From NCBI GenBank assembly GCA_964477125.1, contig CAYZCZ010000001.1, positions 44,419-108,418 on the forward strand: DNA of 64,000 nt, written 5' to 3'. Source of the DNA: DALYDK01 sp964477125. GTDB taxonomy: Bacteria > Patescibacteriota > Saccharimonadia > Saccharimonadales > CAIOMD01. Numbering within the stretch: position 1 is the first letter of the stretch; the number at the start of each line of letters is the position of its first letter. The notes below the pieces were generated by a model that had not been told where the DNA came from, ran no database searches, and was given only the letters and a program-made list of their open reading frames with translations. The position numbers and the translations under genes are program-made. This document shows positions 45,247 to 54,021 of this stretch, piece after piece.

Positions 45247-45384
45247 AATAACTTAGGTAAATAATACCATAAGCAAAATAGATAACTAACAAATACTATT
45301 TACTGCAATACTATTGGTGGTATTACATTATTCTTTTTTAAATATTGCTTATCATGGCTAAAAACAATTTTTGAAATTTATCCT

Positions 45385-45410
45385 ACCATTCCAGGGAATG
45401 GTGATTTTTT
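45385..45410 (+). terminator. orphan plus-strand terminator
   Basis: ACCATTC/GAATGGT with loop CAGG, followed by GATTTTTTT. The T-run is on the plus strand only, yet both neighbouring genes are on the minus strand. It may end a short unannotated plus transcript starting between 45247 and 45385; a tiny frame MAKNNF lies there but is not convincing. Confidence 0.6.
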
Positions 45411-45439
45411 TGTACAGCAAAATCTATAGGTTATATACT

Positions 45440-46021
45440 CTAGATTTTTGAGCTTGCAGATTGTAATATTTTTTCTTCAAGATCTGGGTCGTTCCAGCCT
45501 AAAATTCTAGGAACATTTGGAACACGGCTATTCCATGGTTGGCTAAAAATCAAATGGTTCCATTTAGTTTCATTGGTTCTTTTAATATTAGGCTTATCGT
45601 CTATCAATACAGAACCAACATACCTTTGCTTTTCCGAATCTATAATAGCTTCGTTTAAAATAAATTTTTCCAGACTTGGTACTAAGTTCGCATCTATCCA
45701 TTCTAGCTTTTCGGGCTTAGAAAACTTATTCCTAAGTGGAGAAGATAAAATACGTGGCTGGAAACCAACATCACATAAACGTAAAAGTCCCTCAGTAGCC
45801 ATTTGTATTTGTGGTATATTTCTTGCAAAACCTTCTTTATCGTATATTTCCGCTATCAAATCTTTATACTCTTCTTCTTGGTAATTATCAGCCAAATAAA
45901 ATTCAGACAATTCAACCCTAGGGAGTGGCTTACCAAGATTATTTGCTTCTAGGAATACTGCACCATTGAAATCGGCAAGCACACCATCTATATCAACAAA
46001 AATCGTACTTTTCTCACTCAT
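45440..46021 (-). CDS. HAD-superfamily 5'(3')-deoxyribonucleotidase-like
   Basis: 193 aa. HAD motif I is DIDGVLADF, motif III/IV region LIDDKPNIKRTNE with the DDKP acid pair. Resembles the NT5C family of 5'(3')-nucleotidases that dephosphorylate (deoxy)nucleoside monophosphates. No transit or signal peptide. Stands alone on the minus strand; the gap 46022-46319 to the next gene (298 nt) contains only regulatory sequence. Confidence 0.75.
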   Translation of the reverse strand: MSEKSTIFVDIDGVLADFNGAVFLEANNLGKPLPRVELSEFYLADNYQEEEYKDLIAEIYDKEGFARNIPQIQMATEGLLRLCDVGFQPRILSSPLRNKFSKPEKLEWIDANLVPSLEKFILNEAIIDSEKQRYVGSVLIDDKPNIKRTNETKWNHLIFSQPWNSRVPNVPRILGWNDPDLEEKILQSASSKI

Positions 46022-46259
46022 TGCTTTCTATTATACATATCAAGTCCAAACCTAGAGACCGCATTATAATATCAATCATAACTAGTTCTACGACTTTGGC
46101 CTCACTAAGACGAATGCAATGCGAAACAGTAAAAATTGCACCATCAATAGTATTTTGTATGGCATATTAGTCACATTTTTATCATAAAATAGTCGAATAT
46201 TCATTCCAGCTATACTGTACAATTATTTGCATTTTTTTCAATGTACAAAATTTTCTATA

Positions 46260-46288
46260 TTTACTAGGTAAAATATAGCGCATACAAT
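46260..46288 (+). promoter_or_regulatory. promoter of the GGDEF gene
   Basis: TTTACT (46260-46265) and TACAAT (46283-46288) are separated by 17 nt. The predicted start near 46295 gives a leader of about 25 nt that includes the AGAAGG ribosome site at 46305-46311. Two copies of TGTACA about 27 nt apart lie upstream in the same gap and might be operator sites. Confidence 0.6.
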
Positions 46289-46319
46289 CAGAGCATAGAT
46301 TTATGAGAAGGATATTTAT

Positions 46320-47780
46320 ATGAAAAAAACGGGAAAAAATATCCAGCATGCAACTACCGAGGAAACTAAAGAGTCCTTGGATGGCTTAGATAATCCTGCA
46401 GATAAAACTAGGTTAGGTGTAGCAAAAAATTTGGGTTCTACTATTTTAGAAACAACAGTCTACCGAAAAATTAGTCAATTAATATCATATGCCATAGATA
46501 AAACATACGAGACAGGGCCATTCCTTGAAAATAATATTGACTCAAAAAGACTTATTCGCATCATCGAGGGGGTTAATGATGCAGTTTATATGATAAGTCC
46601 AGAAGGAAAAATTGAATATATGAGTCCAGTTATAGAAAAGATCTCGCCAGGCTTTATAACGAAAGATATAATTAACACCAATTTTATAGATTATGTATTC
46701 CCAGACGATATACCAAAAGTCCAAGAAGCTTTCTCTGAAATGGTAACAAATAAATCAGAAAGTGTTAGCGAATTTAGAACTATAGATAAAAAAGGCGAAT
46801 TAAGATGGCTAAGAGGCTCTGGGAATGTTATTTTAAAGGATGAAGCTGTTGTTGGCATTGTAGGCGTGCTAACAGACATTACAGACAATAAAATACTTGA
46901 AGAAAAATTGAAGAAAAGTAATGAATTATTCGAAGATGTATCAGAAATTGCAAAAATTGGTGGTTGGGAGCTAGATACTATCACAAACGAAATAGTATGG
47001 ACTAAGCAAATGTACAAAATTTCCGGCATTGAACCAGATGGACATCCACCAAGCCTAGAAGATGGCCTAGCCCTATTAGATGAAGATTCACAAAATATAC
47101 TTAATAATGCCATTGATAAAGCTATGTCAGAAACTCTGCCATTTAATTTAGAACTACCTGTAAATATGCCCGACGGAAGTAAAAAATGGTTAAACATAGT
47201 TGGTAAAGTGAATTCAAGCAATGGAAAAGTAAAAAAATTAGCTGGCACTGTCCAGGACATAACTGTCCATAAAAAACTAGAAGAACTACTTAAAGAAAAA
47301 AATTCAAAAGACGAGCTAACCGGATTATTTAATAGAAATTACTACGAACAAAAAATACAAGAATATATTAAAGAAGCTAAGCCTGTTAGCGTAGTTTATA
47401 TAGACGTTGATGGTCTGCATTCCATTAATAATAACTATGGCCACTTAGAAGGTGACAATTTGTTAATAGATTTATCGAATATACTTATTACTAATTTCCG
47501 TGAAAATGATATTGTGTTTAGAACAGGGGGCGACGAATTTGTCACCATTATTCCATCCGACGAAGACGAAATAATATTAACTATTATTAAAAGAATAAAA
47601 AATGCTGTAGAGGTATACAATAAAATAAAAAATCATCCCCAGTTATCTATATCTATGGGCTACGAAAGCTCAAGTTCAAGCCAAAATTTATTGGCTATTA
47701 TCGCAAAAGCAGATGAAGCAATGTTAGAATCAAAAAGGTCAAAAATGAATGGAAGAGATAGCGATAAATTTACAATCTAA
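46320..47780 (+). CDS. PAS-PAS-GGDEF diguanylate cyclase
   Basis: 486-aa sensory signalling protein. Two PAS/PAC domains at about residues 80-195 and 198-320 (IEGVNDAVYMISPEGKIEYMSPV; then a PAC with VGVLTDIT) are followed by a GGDEF domain (about 328-480) with intact RTGGDEF and an upstream RENDxxxxx inhibitory I-site (R-x-x-D 5 residues before). It should make cyclic di-GMP. No TM helix is evident, so the sensing is cytoplasmic. No EAL or PilZ gene is in the window. Confidence 0.9.
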   Translation: MKKTGKNIQHATTEETKESLDGLDNPADKTRLGVAKNLGSTILETTVYRKISQLISYAIDKTYETGPFLENNIDSKRLIRIIEGVNDAVYMISPEGKIEYMSPVIEKISPGFITKDIINTNFIDYVFPDDIPKVQEAFSEMVTNKSESVSEFRTIDKKGELRWLRGSGNVILKDEAVVGIVGVLTDITDNKILEEKLKKSNELFEDVSEIAKIGGWELDTITNEIVWTKQMYKISGIEPDGHPPSLEDGLALLDEDSQNILNNAIDKAMSETLPFNLELPVNMPDGSKKWLNIVGKVNSSNGKVKKLAGTVQDITVHKKLEELLKEKNSKDELTGLFNRNYYEQKIQEYIKEAKPVSVVYIDVDGLHSINNNYGHLEGDNLLIDLSNILITNFRENDIVFRTGGDEFVTIIPSDEDEIILTIIKRIKNAVEVYNKIKNHPQLSISMGYESSSSSQNLLAIIAKADEAMLESKRSKMNGRDSDKFTI

Positions 47781-47792
47781 ATAAAATATATC

Positions 47793-48056
47793 TTAAGTGA
47801 TTGTCTTTTTAATTTTATCAAATTCTTCCTCATTAATTTCACCTTTAGCATAACGTTCTTTAATAATACCCAACGGATCATTAGTGTCGTTTGTACTACC
47901 AATCCAGCCTTGGCTATGAGAATATTTACCAATTAGTATTACAAGCAAAAATATAACTCCTGCAATAAAAAGCACCGACACTGCTCCAATAAGTAAGTTA
48001 CTGAAATCATTGCTACTTTCAACCATATGTCTTGGTTCGTAATATGCACTGTTCAT
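47793..48056 (-). CDS. SHOCT-domain membrane protein
   Basis: 87 aa. One TM helix (LLIGAVSVLFIAGVIFLLVILIG, about 22-44) and a C-terminal SHOCT motif (DPLGIIKERYAKGEINEEEFDKIK). The start has AGGAG 7 nt upstream. SHOCT proteins are small modulators of membrane or oligomer assembly; exact role unknown. Convergent with the GGDEF gene. Confidence 0.8.
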   Translation of the reverse strand: MNSAYYEPRHMVESSNDFSNLLIGAVSVLFIAGVIFLLVILIGKYSHSQGWIGSTNDTNDPLGIIKERYAKGEINEEEFDKIKKTIT

Positions 48057-48193
48057 TTTTTTCTCCTAAGTTATTATTTTTATAAAATACTACTCATTAC
48101 TTAAAACTCGCTTAAAACTAAAAATTATTTAAATGACGTAATAAATACTCCTTATTGGATTAACTCGCAATAAAGTTGTATAGTCAGATAAAT

Positions 48194-49645
48194 ATGGAGT
48201 ATAAATACTATCAAGGTAAACCCGCTGAAAAATGTGGGGTAGCGGCTGTATCAATTACGGATATAGATGACCAGCCAGCTTCCGTATATGTCGCTAGAAT
48301 TCTTAGCCGCCTACAGCACCGAGGAGCCGAGGCTACTGGTATAACTAGCTATAACCCAAATACTGAATACCTGGAAAGTCTAAGGAAAATTGGCTTAGTA
48401 CGCGATGTTTACACTGATAATGCCATGGAAGGTTTAGTTGGTAAGCTTGCTATAGGTCATAACAAATACTCTACATCCGGCCGGAAAGATGCGCATTTAC
48501 AACCTTTTACAGACTACCAAACCGGGCTTGCACTTGCCCATAATGGAAATTTACCAAATACAGCTAGCCTAGACGAAGAACTAGAGAAAAGTTTTATAAA
48601 AATTCGTCACTGGAATGATTCTGAAAAAATGGGATTACTGCTATCTAATAATATTAGAAAAGGTATGGATCTAAAAGAGAGTATTACCGAGGCTTACCCA
48701 TTTTTAGTTGGTGCTTTTTCGTGCGTAGCTTTGTACAACAAACAAATTGCCGCTTTTCGTGACCCTTATGGTATTAGGCCATTAGAGCTAGGATGTGCAA
48801 ACAACGGGACAATGGTGTCGTCAGAAACTATTGGTTTAGAAATAGTCAATGCACAGCATGTTCGGAGTATTGAGCCGGGTGAACTAGTCATAATTGAAGA
48901 CGGGACAGTACAGTCATACCAAATTGCTGAGCCAAAGCCTAAATTAGATATTTTTGAATTTGTATATTTCGCAAGGCATGACAGTGTTTTATACGGGAAA
49001 AGCGTCAACCAAGTACGCCAGTCTTTTGGTAGAAAATTGGCAGAAGCACATCCGCCAAAATACCTAGAAAAAGAAAACATAATAGTAGTAGCCGTGCCAG
49101 ATACTTCAATACCGGCAAGTGAAGGTTATGCAGATGCTCTTGGACTTCAGCATACTCAAGCAATTTTAAAAGACCGTTTTACTAGTGGAAGGAGCTTTAT
49201 GCAACCAACCCAAAAAGAGCGTGAATCGTACGTGAATTTAAAACATAATATTATGAGCGAGCAAATCGAAGGAAAAGACGTGGTCTTAATTGATGATTCA
49301 ATAGTTCGGCTAAATACAATGCCTGGCTTAGTTAAAAGACTATACAAGCTAGGCGCTAAAAGTGTAAACGTGTTAATAGCTTCTCCACCAGTGAGGTATC
49401 CAGATTTTTACGGCATTGATACTCCCGACCAAAAAGAGTTGGCTGCAGCAAATATGACTGTAGAAGAAATGAAGGAAAAAATTGGTTGTCGTTATTTAGG
49501 ATTTCTGTCAATAGATGAGATGGTTGAGGCTACTGGTATAGCTAAAGATAAATTTAACCTAAGCCCCTTCAACGGCATATACCCAATAGATATTGGCGAC
49601 AATAAAAATAAGCTATACGAACCAACCGACAAACAATATATATAA
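48194..49645 (+). CDS. purF: amidophosphoribosyltransferase-like protein with altered active sites
   Basis: 483 aa from the ATG at 48194 (a TTG at 48176 is an alternative). It has a 13-residue propeptide before the Cys nucleophile (CGVAAVSI), the Ntn glutaminase domain, then the PRTase domain. Differences from canonical PurF: LQHRGAEATG where LQHRGQEAAG is usual; IGHNKYSTSG for the HVRYST motif (Arg to Lys); and DDSIVRLNT for DDSIVRGTT, the PRPP phosphate loop. Fold and length are right, but catalytic competence is doubtful. No other pur genes are present. Confidence 0.82.
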   Translation: MEYKYYQGKPAEKCGVAAVSITDIDDQPASVYVARILSRLQHRGAEATGITSYNPNTEYLESLRKIGLVRDVYTDNAMEGLVGKLAIGHNKYSTSGRKDAHLQPFTDYQTGLALAHNGNLPNTASLDEELEKSFIKIRHWNDSEKMGLLLSNNIRKGMDLKESITEAYPFLVGAFSCVALYNKQIAAFRDPYGIRPLELGCANNGTMVSSETIGLEIVNAQHVRSIEPGELVIIEDGTVQSYQIAEPKPKLDIFEFVYFARHDSVLYGKSVNQVRQSFGRKLAEAHPPKYLEKENIIVVAVPDTSIPASEGYADALGLQHTQAILKDRFTSGRSFMQPTQKERESYVNLKHNIMSEQIEGKDVVLIDDSIVRLNTMPGLVKRLYKLGAKSVNVLIASPPVRYPDFYGIDTPDQKELAAANMTVEEMKEKIGCRYLGFLSIDEMVEATGIAKDKFNLSPFNGIYPIDIGDNKNKLYEPTDKQYI

Positions 49646-49721
49646 ATAATAATTTAGTTCCTACGTTATTAAGAATACTGTTATATATAAATATCTACCC
49701 AACTTGTGTAAATAGATGACA

Positions 49722-49750
49722 TTGACAAAATACCTTTTACTTTTTATAAT
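49722..49750 (+). promoter_or_regulatory. consensus sigma70 promoter
   Basis: TTGACA (49722-49727), 17 nt spacer, TATAAT (49745-49750). Both hexamers match the bacterial consensus perfectly, the best promoter in the window. The predicted start near 49757 gives a 34 nt leader containing GGAGGTGATC. Confidence 0.9.
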
Positions 49751-49790
49751 ATAATTATCATCTACACCCTAGCCCTTGGAGGTGATCGAG

Positions 49791-50132
49791 ATGGTGAAAG
49801 ATGAAGAAGACATCCTGACGCTTATTGAGCAGGCAGGATTGTTGGATTACCTCCTAGACTTTAGGGACGTGACAAAGCATACAAGCTATGAACCGTTCAT
49901 CGAGGGAAGGAGGTACGAATTGGTCTTCGATGATAAGGCTGATATAAGGCCTATCATCGCAAACGAGAAGCTTACAATCAGAAGCTTCAGTCGCAAAGAT
50001 GACGGAACCCTTAAAGTTGTGGTCGTGATACTAGCAGAACCACAGATGCTAGGACACTACAACACCGAGCAGTTCGTCAAGAAACCATACCTTTCAGACC
50101 TAGAGGGTATGTCAAAAGAAAATTCCTGGTAA
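49791..50132 (+). CDS. uncharacterised 113-aa protein, highly expressed type
   Basis: 113 aa from the ATG at 49791, whose ribosome site GGAGGTGATC is a near-perfect complement to 16S rRNA, 8 nt upstream. With a perfect promoter and a strong terminator, the gene is built for high expression. No domain is recognised: an acidic helical N-terminus (EEDILTLIEQAGLLDYLLDF), then a beta-rich middle (RRYELVFDDKADIR; LKVVVVILAEP). Its codon choice (more G/C at third positions than the genes around it) stands out and could mean recent gain. Confidence 0.7.
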   Translation: MVKDEEDILTLIEQAGLLDYLLDFRDVTKHTSYEPFIEGRRYELVFDDKADIRPIIANEKLTIRSFSRKDDGTLKVVVVILAEPQMLGHYNTEQFVKKPYLSDLEGMSKENSW

Positions 50133-50142
50133 ATCACCAGGT

Positions 50143-50174
50143 CCCGCATCTTGAAATATAGGTGCGGGTTTTTT
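50143..50174 (+). terminator. rho-independent terminator
   Basis: CCCGCATCT/AGGTGCGGG (9 bp with one G.U pair, loop of 8) followed by TTTTTT. It closes the single-gene unit 49791-50132. Confidence 0.92.
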
Positions 50175-50187
50175 CTTTACAATCTTA

Positions 50188-50216
50188 TTGCATTATATTC
50201 ATTTTTATTATATTAT
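50188..50216 (+). promoter_or_regulatory. promoter placing the start codon at +1
   Basis: TTGCAT (50188-50193), 17 nt spacer, TATTAT (50211-50216), then 7 nt to the ATG at 50224. There is no Shine-Dalgarno between, so the transcript would start on or beside the ATG. Confidence 0.6.
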
Positions 50217-50223
50217 CTTTTTC

Positions 50224-52110
50224 ATGACGACTAGTACCATCACTGCTGAATATCCAATAGATAGCAGGAGCGTAGAATTCCATCCAAGGATTAAGGCGAT
50301 TGCCCTAATGATAGGTAAAGCAATCACTTGTTCTGATGTTTATTCTGAGCAAGAAGCTTCAGAAATTGCACATGCGATTGCCAGCAAAGATTTCGCTAAA
50401 GTTTTAGAAATTACAGATTCCTTAAATAGGATTAATCTTTCATCTGAGATTATTCGTGATGATAAAATATCTAAATATATTCCTGTTTGGAGTATTAGTA
50501 GTAATTTTATAAAAGAATATGAAGGTAAGGGTGGACTATTATACTTAATCGAACCTGAAAATTTACCAAAACTTAGCACAATAATTGATGAGCTACAGTT
50601 AAAATATATAAGTAATGAACTTAGCAAAGATGAGAAAATTGCTTACGTAAAATTACTTGAAACTCTTTTCTACATTTCATATTGCCAACAATCTAGTACC
50701 GGTCAGGATATTCCAACAAGAAACCAATGCACAGAGCCAAATGATAATATATTCACTGGTCAAAATATAATTCCGAGTAGATTTAAACATGGTAGAGGTG
50801 GTCTTCAAGGCCTTGCGTTTAGATCAGGTCGGTACCTTTCTTACATAGCATCTTCAAATGATTCTGAAAACTTACCACTAGGAAGACTTAGAGATGAATT
50901 ATTAGATAATACAAAAGACACCATAGAAACAATTAATTCATTTGTATTACGTAAAGTACTAGGTGACAGTGCAAACTCTATGATTCAAGACATTAAAGAA
51001 ATACTAGAAAATGAAGAGCTTTTAGAATTATTCCATGAAACTAAAGTAAATATCCTAGAAGAAATTGATGCGTACAACAATAAAGAAATCGTCAAAGCAA
51101 ATCCTACAAATATTGAGTGGGACCCTACAGTCGACTTTTTAACGGCAGATTTAAGCGAAATTGATATTTTCCAAAATCCAAGCTCGCCTACGGATTTGTA
51201 TTCACCCACCGAAACAAATAACGAAGATACTGATAGAGTTCGGTTAGATTATGATCGTATAAAATTTCTCCGTGAATTAGGAATTTTAATCATAGAATCG
51301 GGAAGAAATGCTTCTTTATTTAGGTCATTTAGCCTAGGCAACAGCAGACGTAGTGTGCACGATAGATACTTCTGTCTAAGTGTTGAGCACCCAGAGGACC
51401 CTACGAAAACCATTGCAATTGCCGATAATCCAGTAATGAGGCACAACGCCATCTATGTTGTCGATGAAGCCTGTACAAAAATAGATCCTGACAGTGGTAT
51501 AACCTATGAATGGAAAGATGTAATTGGCTGTGGAAATAAACGTGATGCATATGAAATGGGTGCATACATTTTGTATCATAGTGGCAATTGGAAGGATGAC
51601 ATAATAAAAATAGTGCAAAATGGTTTAGAGCATAGGGTGTCTAGGCCTATAGTAGTATCTGCTCTAGATGCACCAGAAAATGAAGAAGATACTATTATAG
51701 ATCTTACTACTTCAAATAATGATGAAGCTACCAAAGATGATACCGAAAGCCCATCAGAACCAAGTTTACAAGATGAAATTAAGGATAAAGAGCCAGAGCA
51801 AGAAATTGAAGAGGAAATAAATTTAGTAAATGAAGTGCTCAACGATATTGCCCGGCTAAAGAATGAGCGTGATCAGTTAAAGAGAGAAGTTGAAGAAGCT
51901 ACAGCAACTAATTTGGAGCTAGTTAGGCAAAAAGAAATTGCTTTAAATCGGCAAAAAGAAATTGAACGTATGCATGCTGAAGAAATAAAGAAAATCCAAG
52001 AAGATTCTGAAGCAAAATCTAAAGAAGATAAAAAGCGTATAGAAGTTTTAGAAGCTCAAAGAGATTCATTACAAAAAAGTCTCAAAAACATTATCGACGC
52101 TTTAAACTAA
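50224..52110 (+). CDS. large uncharacterised protein with C-terminal coiled coil
   Basis: 628 aa from the ATG at 50224 (MTTSTITAEY); a 12-residue extension to 50188 covers the promoter and is unlikely. The first ~500 residues are a soluble mixed alpha/beta region with no motif I know. A low-complexity acidic linker (about 500-540, Asp/Glu/Thr/Ser) leads to a coiled coil (about 545-628, heavy in Arg, Glu, Gln, Lys heptads). No signal peptide or TM. Stands alone between a terminator and the convergent HAD gene. Function unknown. Confidence 0.65.
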   Translation: MTTSTITAEYPIDSRSVEFHPRIKAIALMIGKAITCSDVYSEQEASEIAHAIASKDFAKVLEITDSLNRINLSSEIIRDDKISKYIPVWSISSNFIKEYEGKGGLLYLIEPENLPKLSTIIDELQLKYISNELSKDEKIAYVKLLETLFYISYCQQSSTGQDIPTRNQCTEPNDNIFTGQNIIPSRFKHGRGGLQGLAFRSGRYLSYIASSNDSENLPLGRLRDELLDNTKDTIETINSFVLRKVLGDSANSMIQDIKEILENEELLELFHETKVNILEEIDAYNNKEIVKANPTNIEWDPTVDFLTADLSEIDIFQNPSSPTDLYSPTETNNEDTDRVRLDYDRIKFLRELGILIIESGRNASLFRSFSLGNSRRSVHDRYFCLSVEHPEDPTKTIAIADNPVMRHNAIYVVDEACTKIDPDSGITYEWKDVIGCGNKRDAYEMGAYILYHSGNWKDDIIKIVQNGLEHRVSRPIVVSALDAPENEEDTIIDLTTSNNDEATKDDTESPSEPSLQDEIKDKEPEQEIEEEINLVNEVLNDIARLKNERDQLKREVEEATATNLELVRQKEIALNRQKEIERMHAEEIKKIQEDSEAKSKEDKKRIEVLEAQRDSLQKSLKNIIDALN

Positions 52111-52125
52111 CTTATAATTTATTGC

Positions 52126-52887
52126 TCATATGCTCAGCAAATATTTTGGTATTGGGTCGGTATTTACGTCCCCAATTATTATATCGGCTTCATCCTTAAG
52201 TTCTTGCACCGCATTATCTACAGCAACCTTAGTACCAACTGCATCAAAAATCTGTAGGTCATTATAGCCATTTCCTATTCCAATAGTTTCAGTTCTTTCA
52301 ATACCATTCTGTGTCTGAATTCTTTCAATAGCTTTCGTCTTACTAGCTTCTTTATGTGCAACTAAGACATCAACCCCATCAATACTATACCCGTTCATTT
52401 TTACCGCACGAACATCATCTAACTCATTGAAGTTATCAATTAGCTCGTTGGCACGCTCGTGGCTTAGCCCTATAATGTCCATTAATAAACACGTTTCGCT
52501 TTTTAATAAACGATTAAGCTCCCAACCACCGTTTTCATAATCTTCCGCCTTATAATCATTAAATAATATCTTAGTTTCGGGATATTTACTTAGGATTGAT
52601 TTGATTTTATTTAACTGGTAATTAGGTAAGTAAAATGATTCTGTAATTTGATAGGTGTATGGGTTCACAATCATAGAACCACCACCCAAAATACATGGTG
52701 CAGTAAAATGTGCCGATTGAAGCACGGGTAAAGACCAACTATAAGACCTACCAGTCGCACAGCCAACTATAATATCATCACGAATTTGCTGTACAGTATT
52801 TATAAATTTCAGGCTTGGTAACTGTTTAGTAGGGGAATCCAATAATGTTTGATCTAAATCTAAAATTACAAGCTTAGGTTTATTCAT
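52126..52887 (-). CDS. HAD-superfamily (Cof-type) phosphatase
   Basis: 253 aa. Motif I LDLDQTLLDSP, motif II region CATGR, motif III/IV GIGNGYNDLQIFDAVG, typical of Cof/YwpJ HAD-IIB phosphatases on sugar or cofactor phosphates. A -10 TATAAT (52901-52896, minus) lies 8 nt before the ATG with no ribosome site, suggesting a near-leaderless mRNA. Convergent with the coiled-coil gene. Confidence 0.85.
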   Translation of the reverse strand: MNKPKLVILDLDQTLLDSPTKQLPSLKFINTVQQIRDDIIVGCATGRSYSWSLPVLQSAHFTAPCILGGGSMIVNPYTYQITESFYLPNYQLNKIKSILSKYPETKILFNDYKAEDYENGGWELNRLLKSETCLLMDIIGLSHERANELIDNFNELDDVRAVKMNGYSIDGVDVLVAHKEASKTKAIERIQTQNGIERTETIGIGNGYNDLQIFDAVGTKVAVDNAVQELKDEADIIIGDVNTDPIPKYLLSI

Positions 52888-52942
52888 TTGTAATAATTAT
52901 ACATATAGTCTAGCAAGATCATATATAATAATTTCTAAATAT

Positions 52943-52980
52943 GAAAAATGGACATCCTTCTATCAGCAGAATGTCCATTT
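52943..52980 (-). terminator. terminator of the sigma-factor operon
   Basis: On the minus strand AATGGACATTCT pairs with AGAA..ATGTCCATT (two-base bulge) and TTTTT follows. It lies 19 nt after the stop of the secreted protein at 52999, the last gene of the operon. Confidence 0.8.
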
Positions 52981-52998
52981 TAATAACCTAGCTAATGG

Positions 52999-53460
52999 CT
53001 ATCTATTTTGGCGACCGTATCCACCTTGGCCTTGCATTGTACCATCGTGTGTTGCAGTTGCATGACGATTATTTTGCCATTCAACTCTTTTTTGAACTTC
53101 TTCGGCACTTAGGCCCTTAGCTTGCCAACGCGCTTTAGAGGCTTCAGTCATTTTAGCCTGATAATCGGCAGTGCTAATTTTCTTATCAGCAATAATTTTA
53201 TCCATTGTCTTACTTTTTAGTGCTTCAGTTAGCTCAGCTGAAGACATGCCAACTGCTTTTGCTCGAGCATCTAAAGATGCCTGATAGCCACTACCCGCAC
53301 CCATACCAGCTCCAGATCCATCATGTAAACCTACGCTACTTCCAGAACGAGCCTGTTGTTGCGCTGTCTGGGCATTTGCTACAAATGGAACAGCCGCAAA
53401 AGCTCCTATTACCGCAAAACCAGCTATGCTACCTAGTATTAATTTATTTTTCATACGCAA
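52999..53460 (-). CDS. small secreted protein
   Basis: 153 aa with a signal peptide (ILGSIAGFAVIGAFAAVPFVANA; likely cleavage after AFA/VANA). The mature part has LDARAKAVGMSSAELTEAL and MTEASKARWQAKGLS, helical segments like those of DUF2680-type secreted proteins, and ends in a Gly/Gln/Arg/His-rich tail. AGGAG lies 7 nt before the ATG. Probably the last gene of the ECF sigma unit, although it is separated by 54 nt from the preceding gene. Confidence 0.65.
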   Translation of the reverse strand: MRMKNKLILGSIAGFAVIGAFAAVPFVANAQTAQQQARSGSSVGLHDGSGAGMGAGSGYQASLDARAKAVGMSSAELTEALKSKTMDKIIADKKISTADYQAKMTEASKARWQAKGLSAEEVQKRVEWQNNRHATATHDGTMQGQGGYGRQNR

Positions 53461-53514
53461 CTCCTATTCTTATTATATTTGCATATATATTACAGTTGAT
53501 CCTACAAAATTATT

Positions 53515-54021
53515 TCAATAATTATTTTGTAAATTATAGCCTCGGCCATTGCCAGGGCCATTTCGCTGTACACTACTATTACCTGAATGATTATTTTGTT
53601 TAGTATGGTGACCAATATTGGTATATGACAACCCTATACCAATAAACACTGAAACTATTAAAAATATTAAAATAATTGTGCTGATTTTATACCTGTACAG
53701 TCGGCTATATTTACGTAATAACCAGAAGGCCATACCAGCTAGTAATAATGACAATACAACTGACCACCATGGAAATGTGGCTATTGTTTCACTAAGATTT
53801 TGTCGAGCACCATAAGCAGGGGTAGAAGCAGTTTGTATACGAATTAAAAACGTTAGTATGCTTATAAAGTATGCAAATGCCAAACCAGCACCCAAACTTG
53901 CTACAATACCTAAAAGCCAAAGAAAAGTGAAAAATAGACGTGGCTTCATTCGGACAGAACCACTATGTATTTTATTCATTACCTCGGATTGTATTTCTGT
54001 TGTATTGCTCTTTTTAGTCAT
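53515..54021 (-). CDS. two-TM membrane protein next to a sigma factor, possible anti-sigma
   Basis: 168 aa. An N-terminal cytoplasmic segment of about 28 residues (ending RMKPRL), two TM helices (FTFLWLLGIVASLGAGLAFAYFISI; WSVVLSLLLAGMAFWLLR) and a third (ISTIILIFLIVSVFIGIGLSY), then a short Asn/Gly-rich tail. It overlaps the sigma gene by 4 nt, the usual place for an anti-sigma factor. No zinc anti-sigma domain (HxxxCxxC) is seen. The role is inferred from position. Confidence 0.55.
   Translation of the reverse strand: MTKKSNTTEIQSEVMNKIHSGSVRMKPRLFFTFLWLLGIVASLGAGLAFAYFISILTFLIRIQTASTPAYGARQNLSETIATFPWWSVVLSLLLAGMAFWLLRKYSRLYRYKISTIILIFLIVSVFIGIGLSYTNIGHHTKQNNHSGNSSVQRNGPGNGRGYNLQNNY

Noticed and set aside
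45363..45384. short leader peptide MAKNNF before the orphan terminator
   Set aside because: Only six codons, no ribosome site, and the downstream genes are on the other strand.
46213..46256. two TGTACA palindromes as a named operator
   Set aside because: Short palindromes in AT-rich DNA; no cognate regulator identified, so only mentioned with the promoter.
46691..47260. minus-strand ORF of 189 codons inside the GGDEF gene
   Set aside because: It is antisense to the PAS domains, rich in Ser/Ile/Phe as expected for a complement of AT-rich coding DNA, and has no ribosome site.
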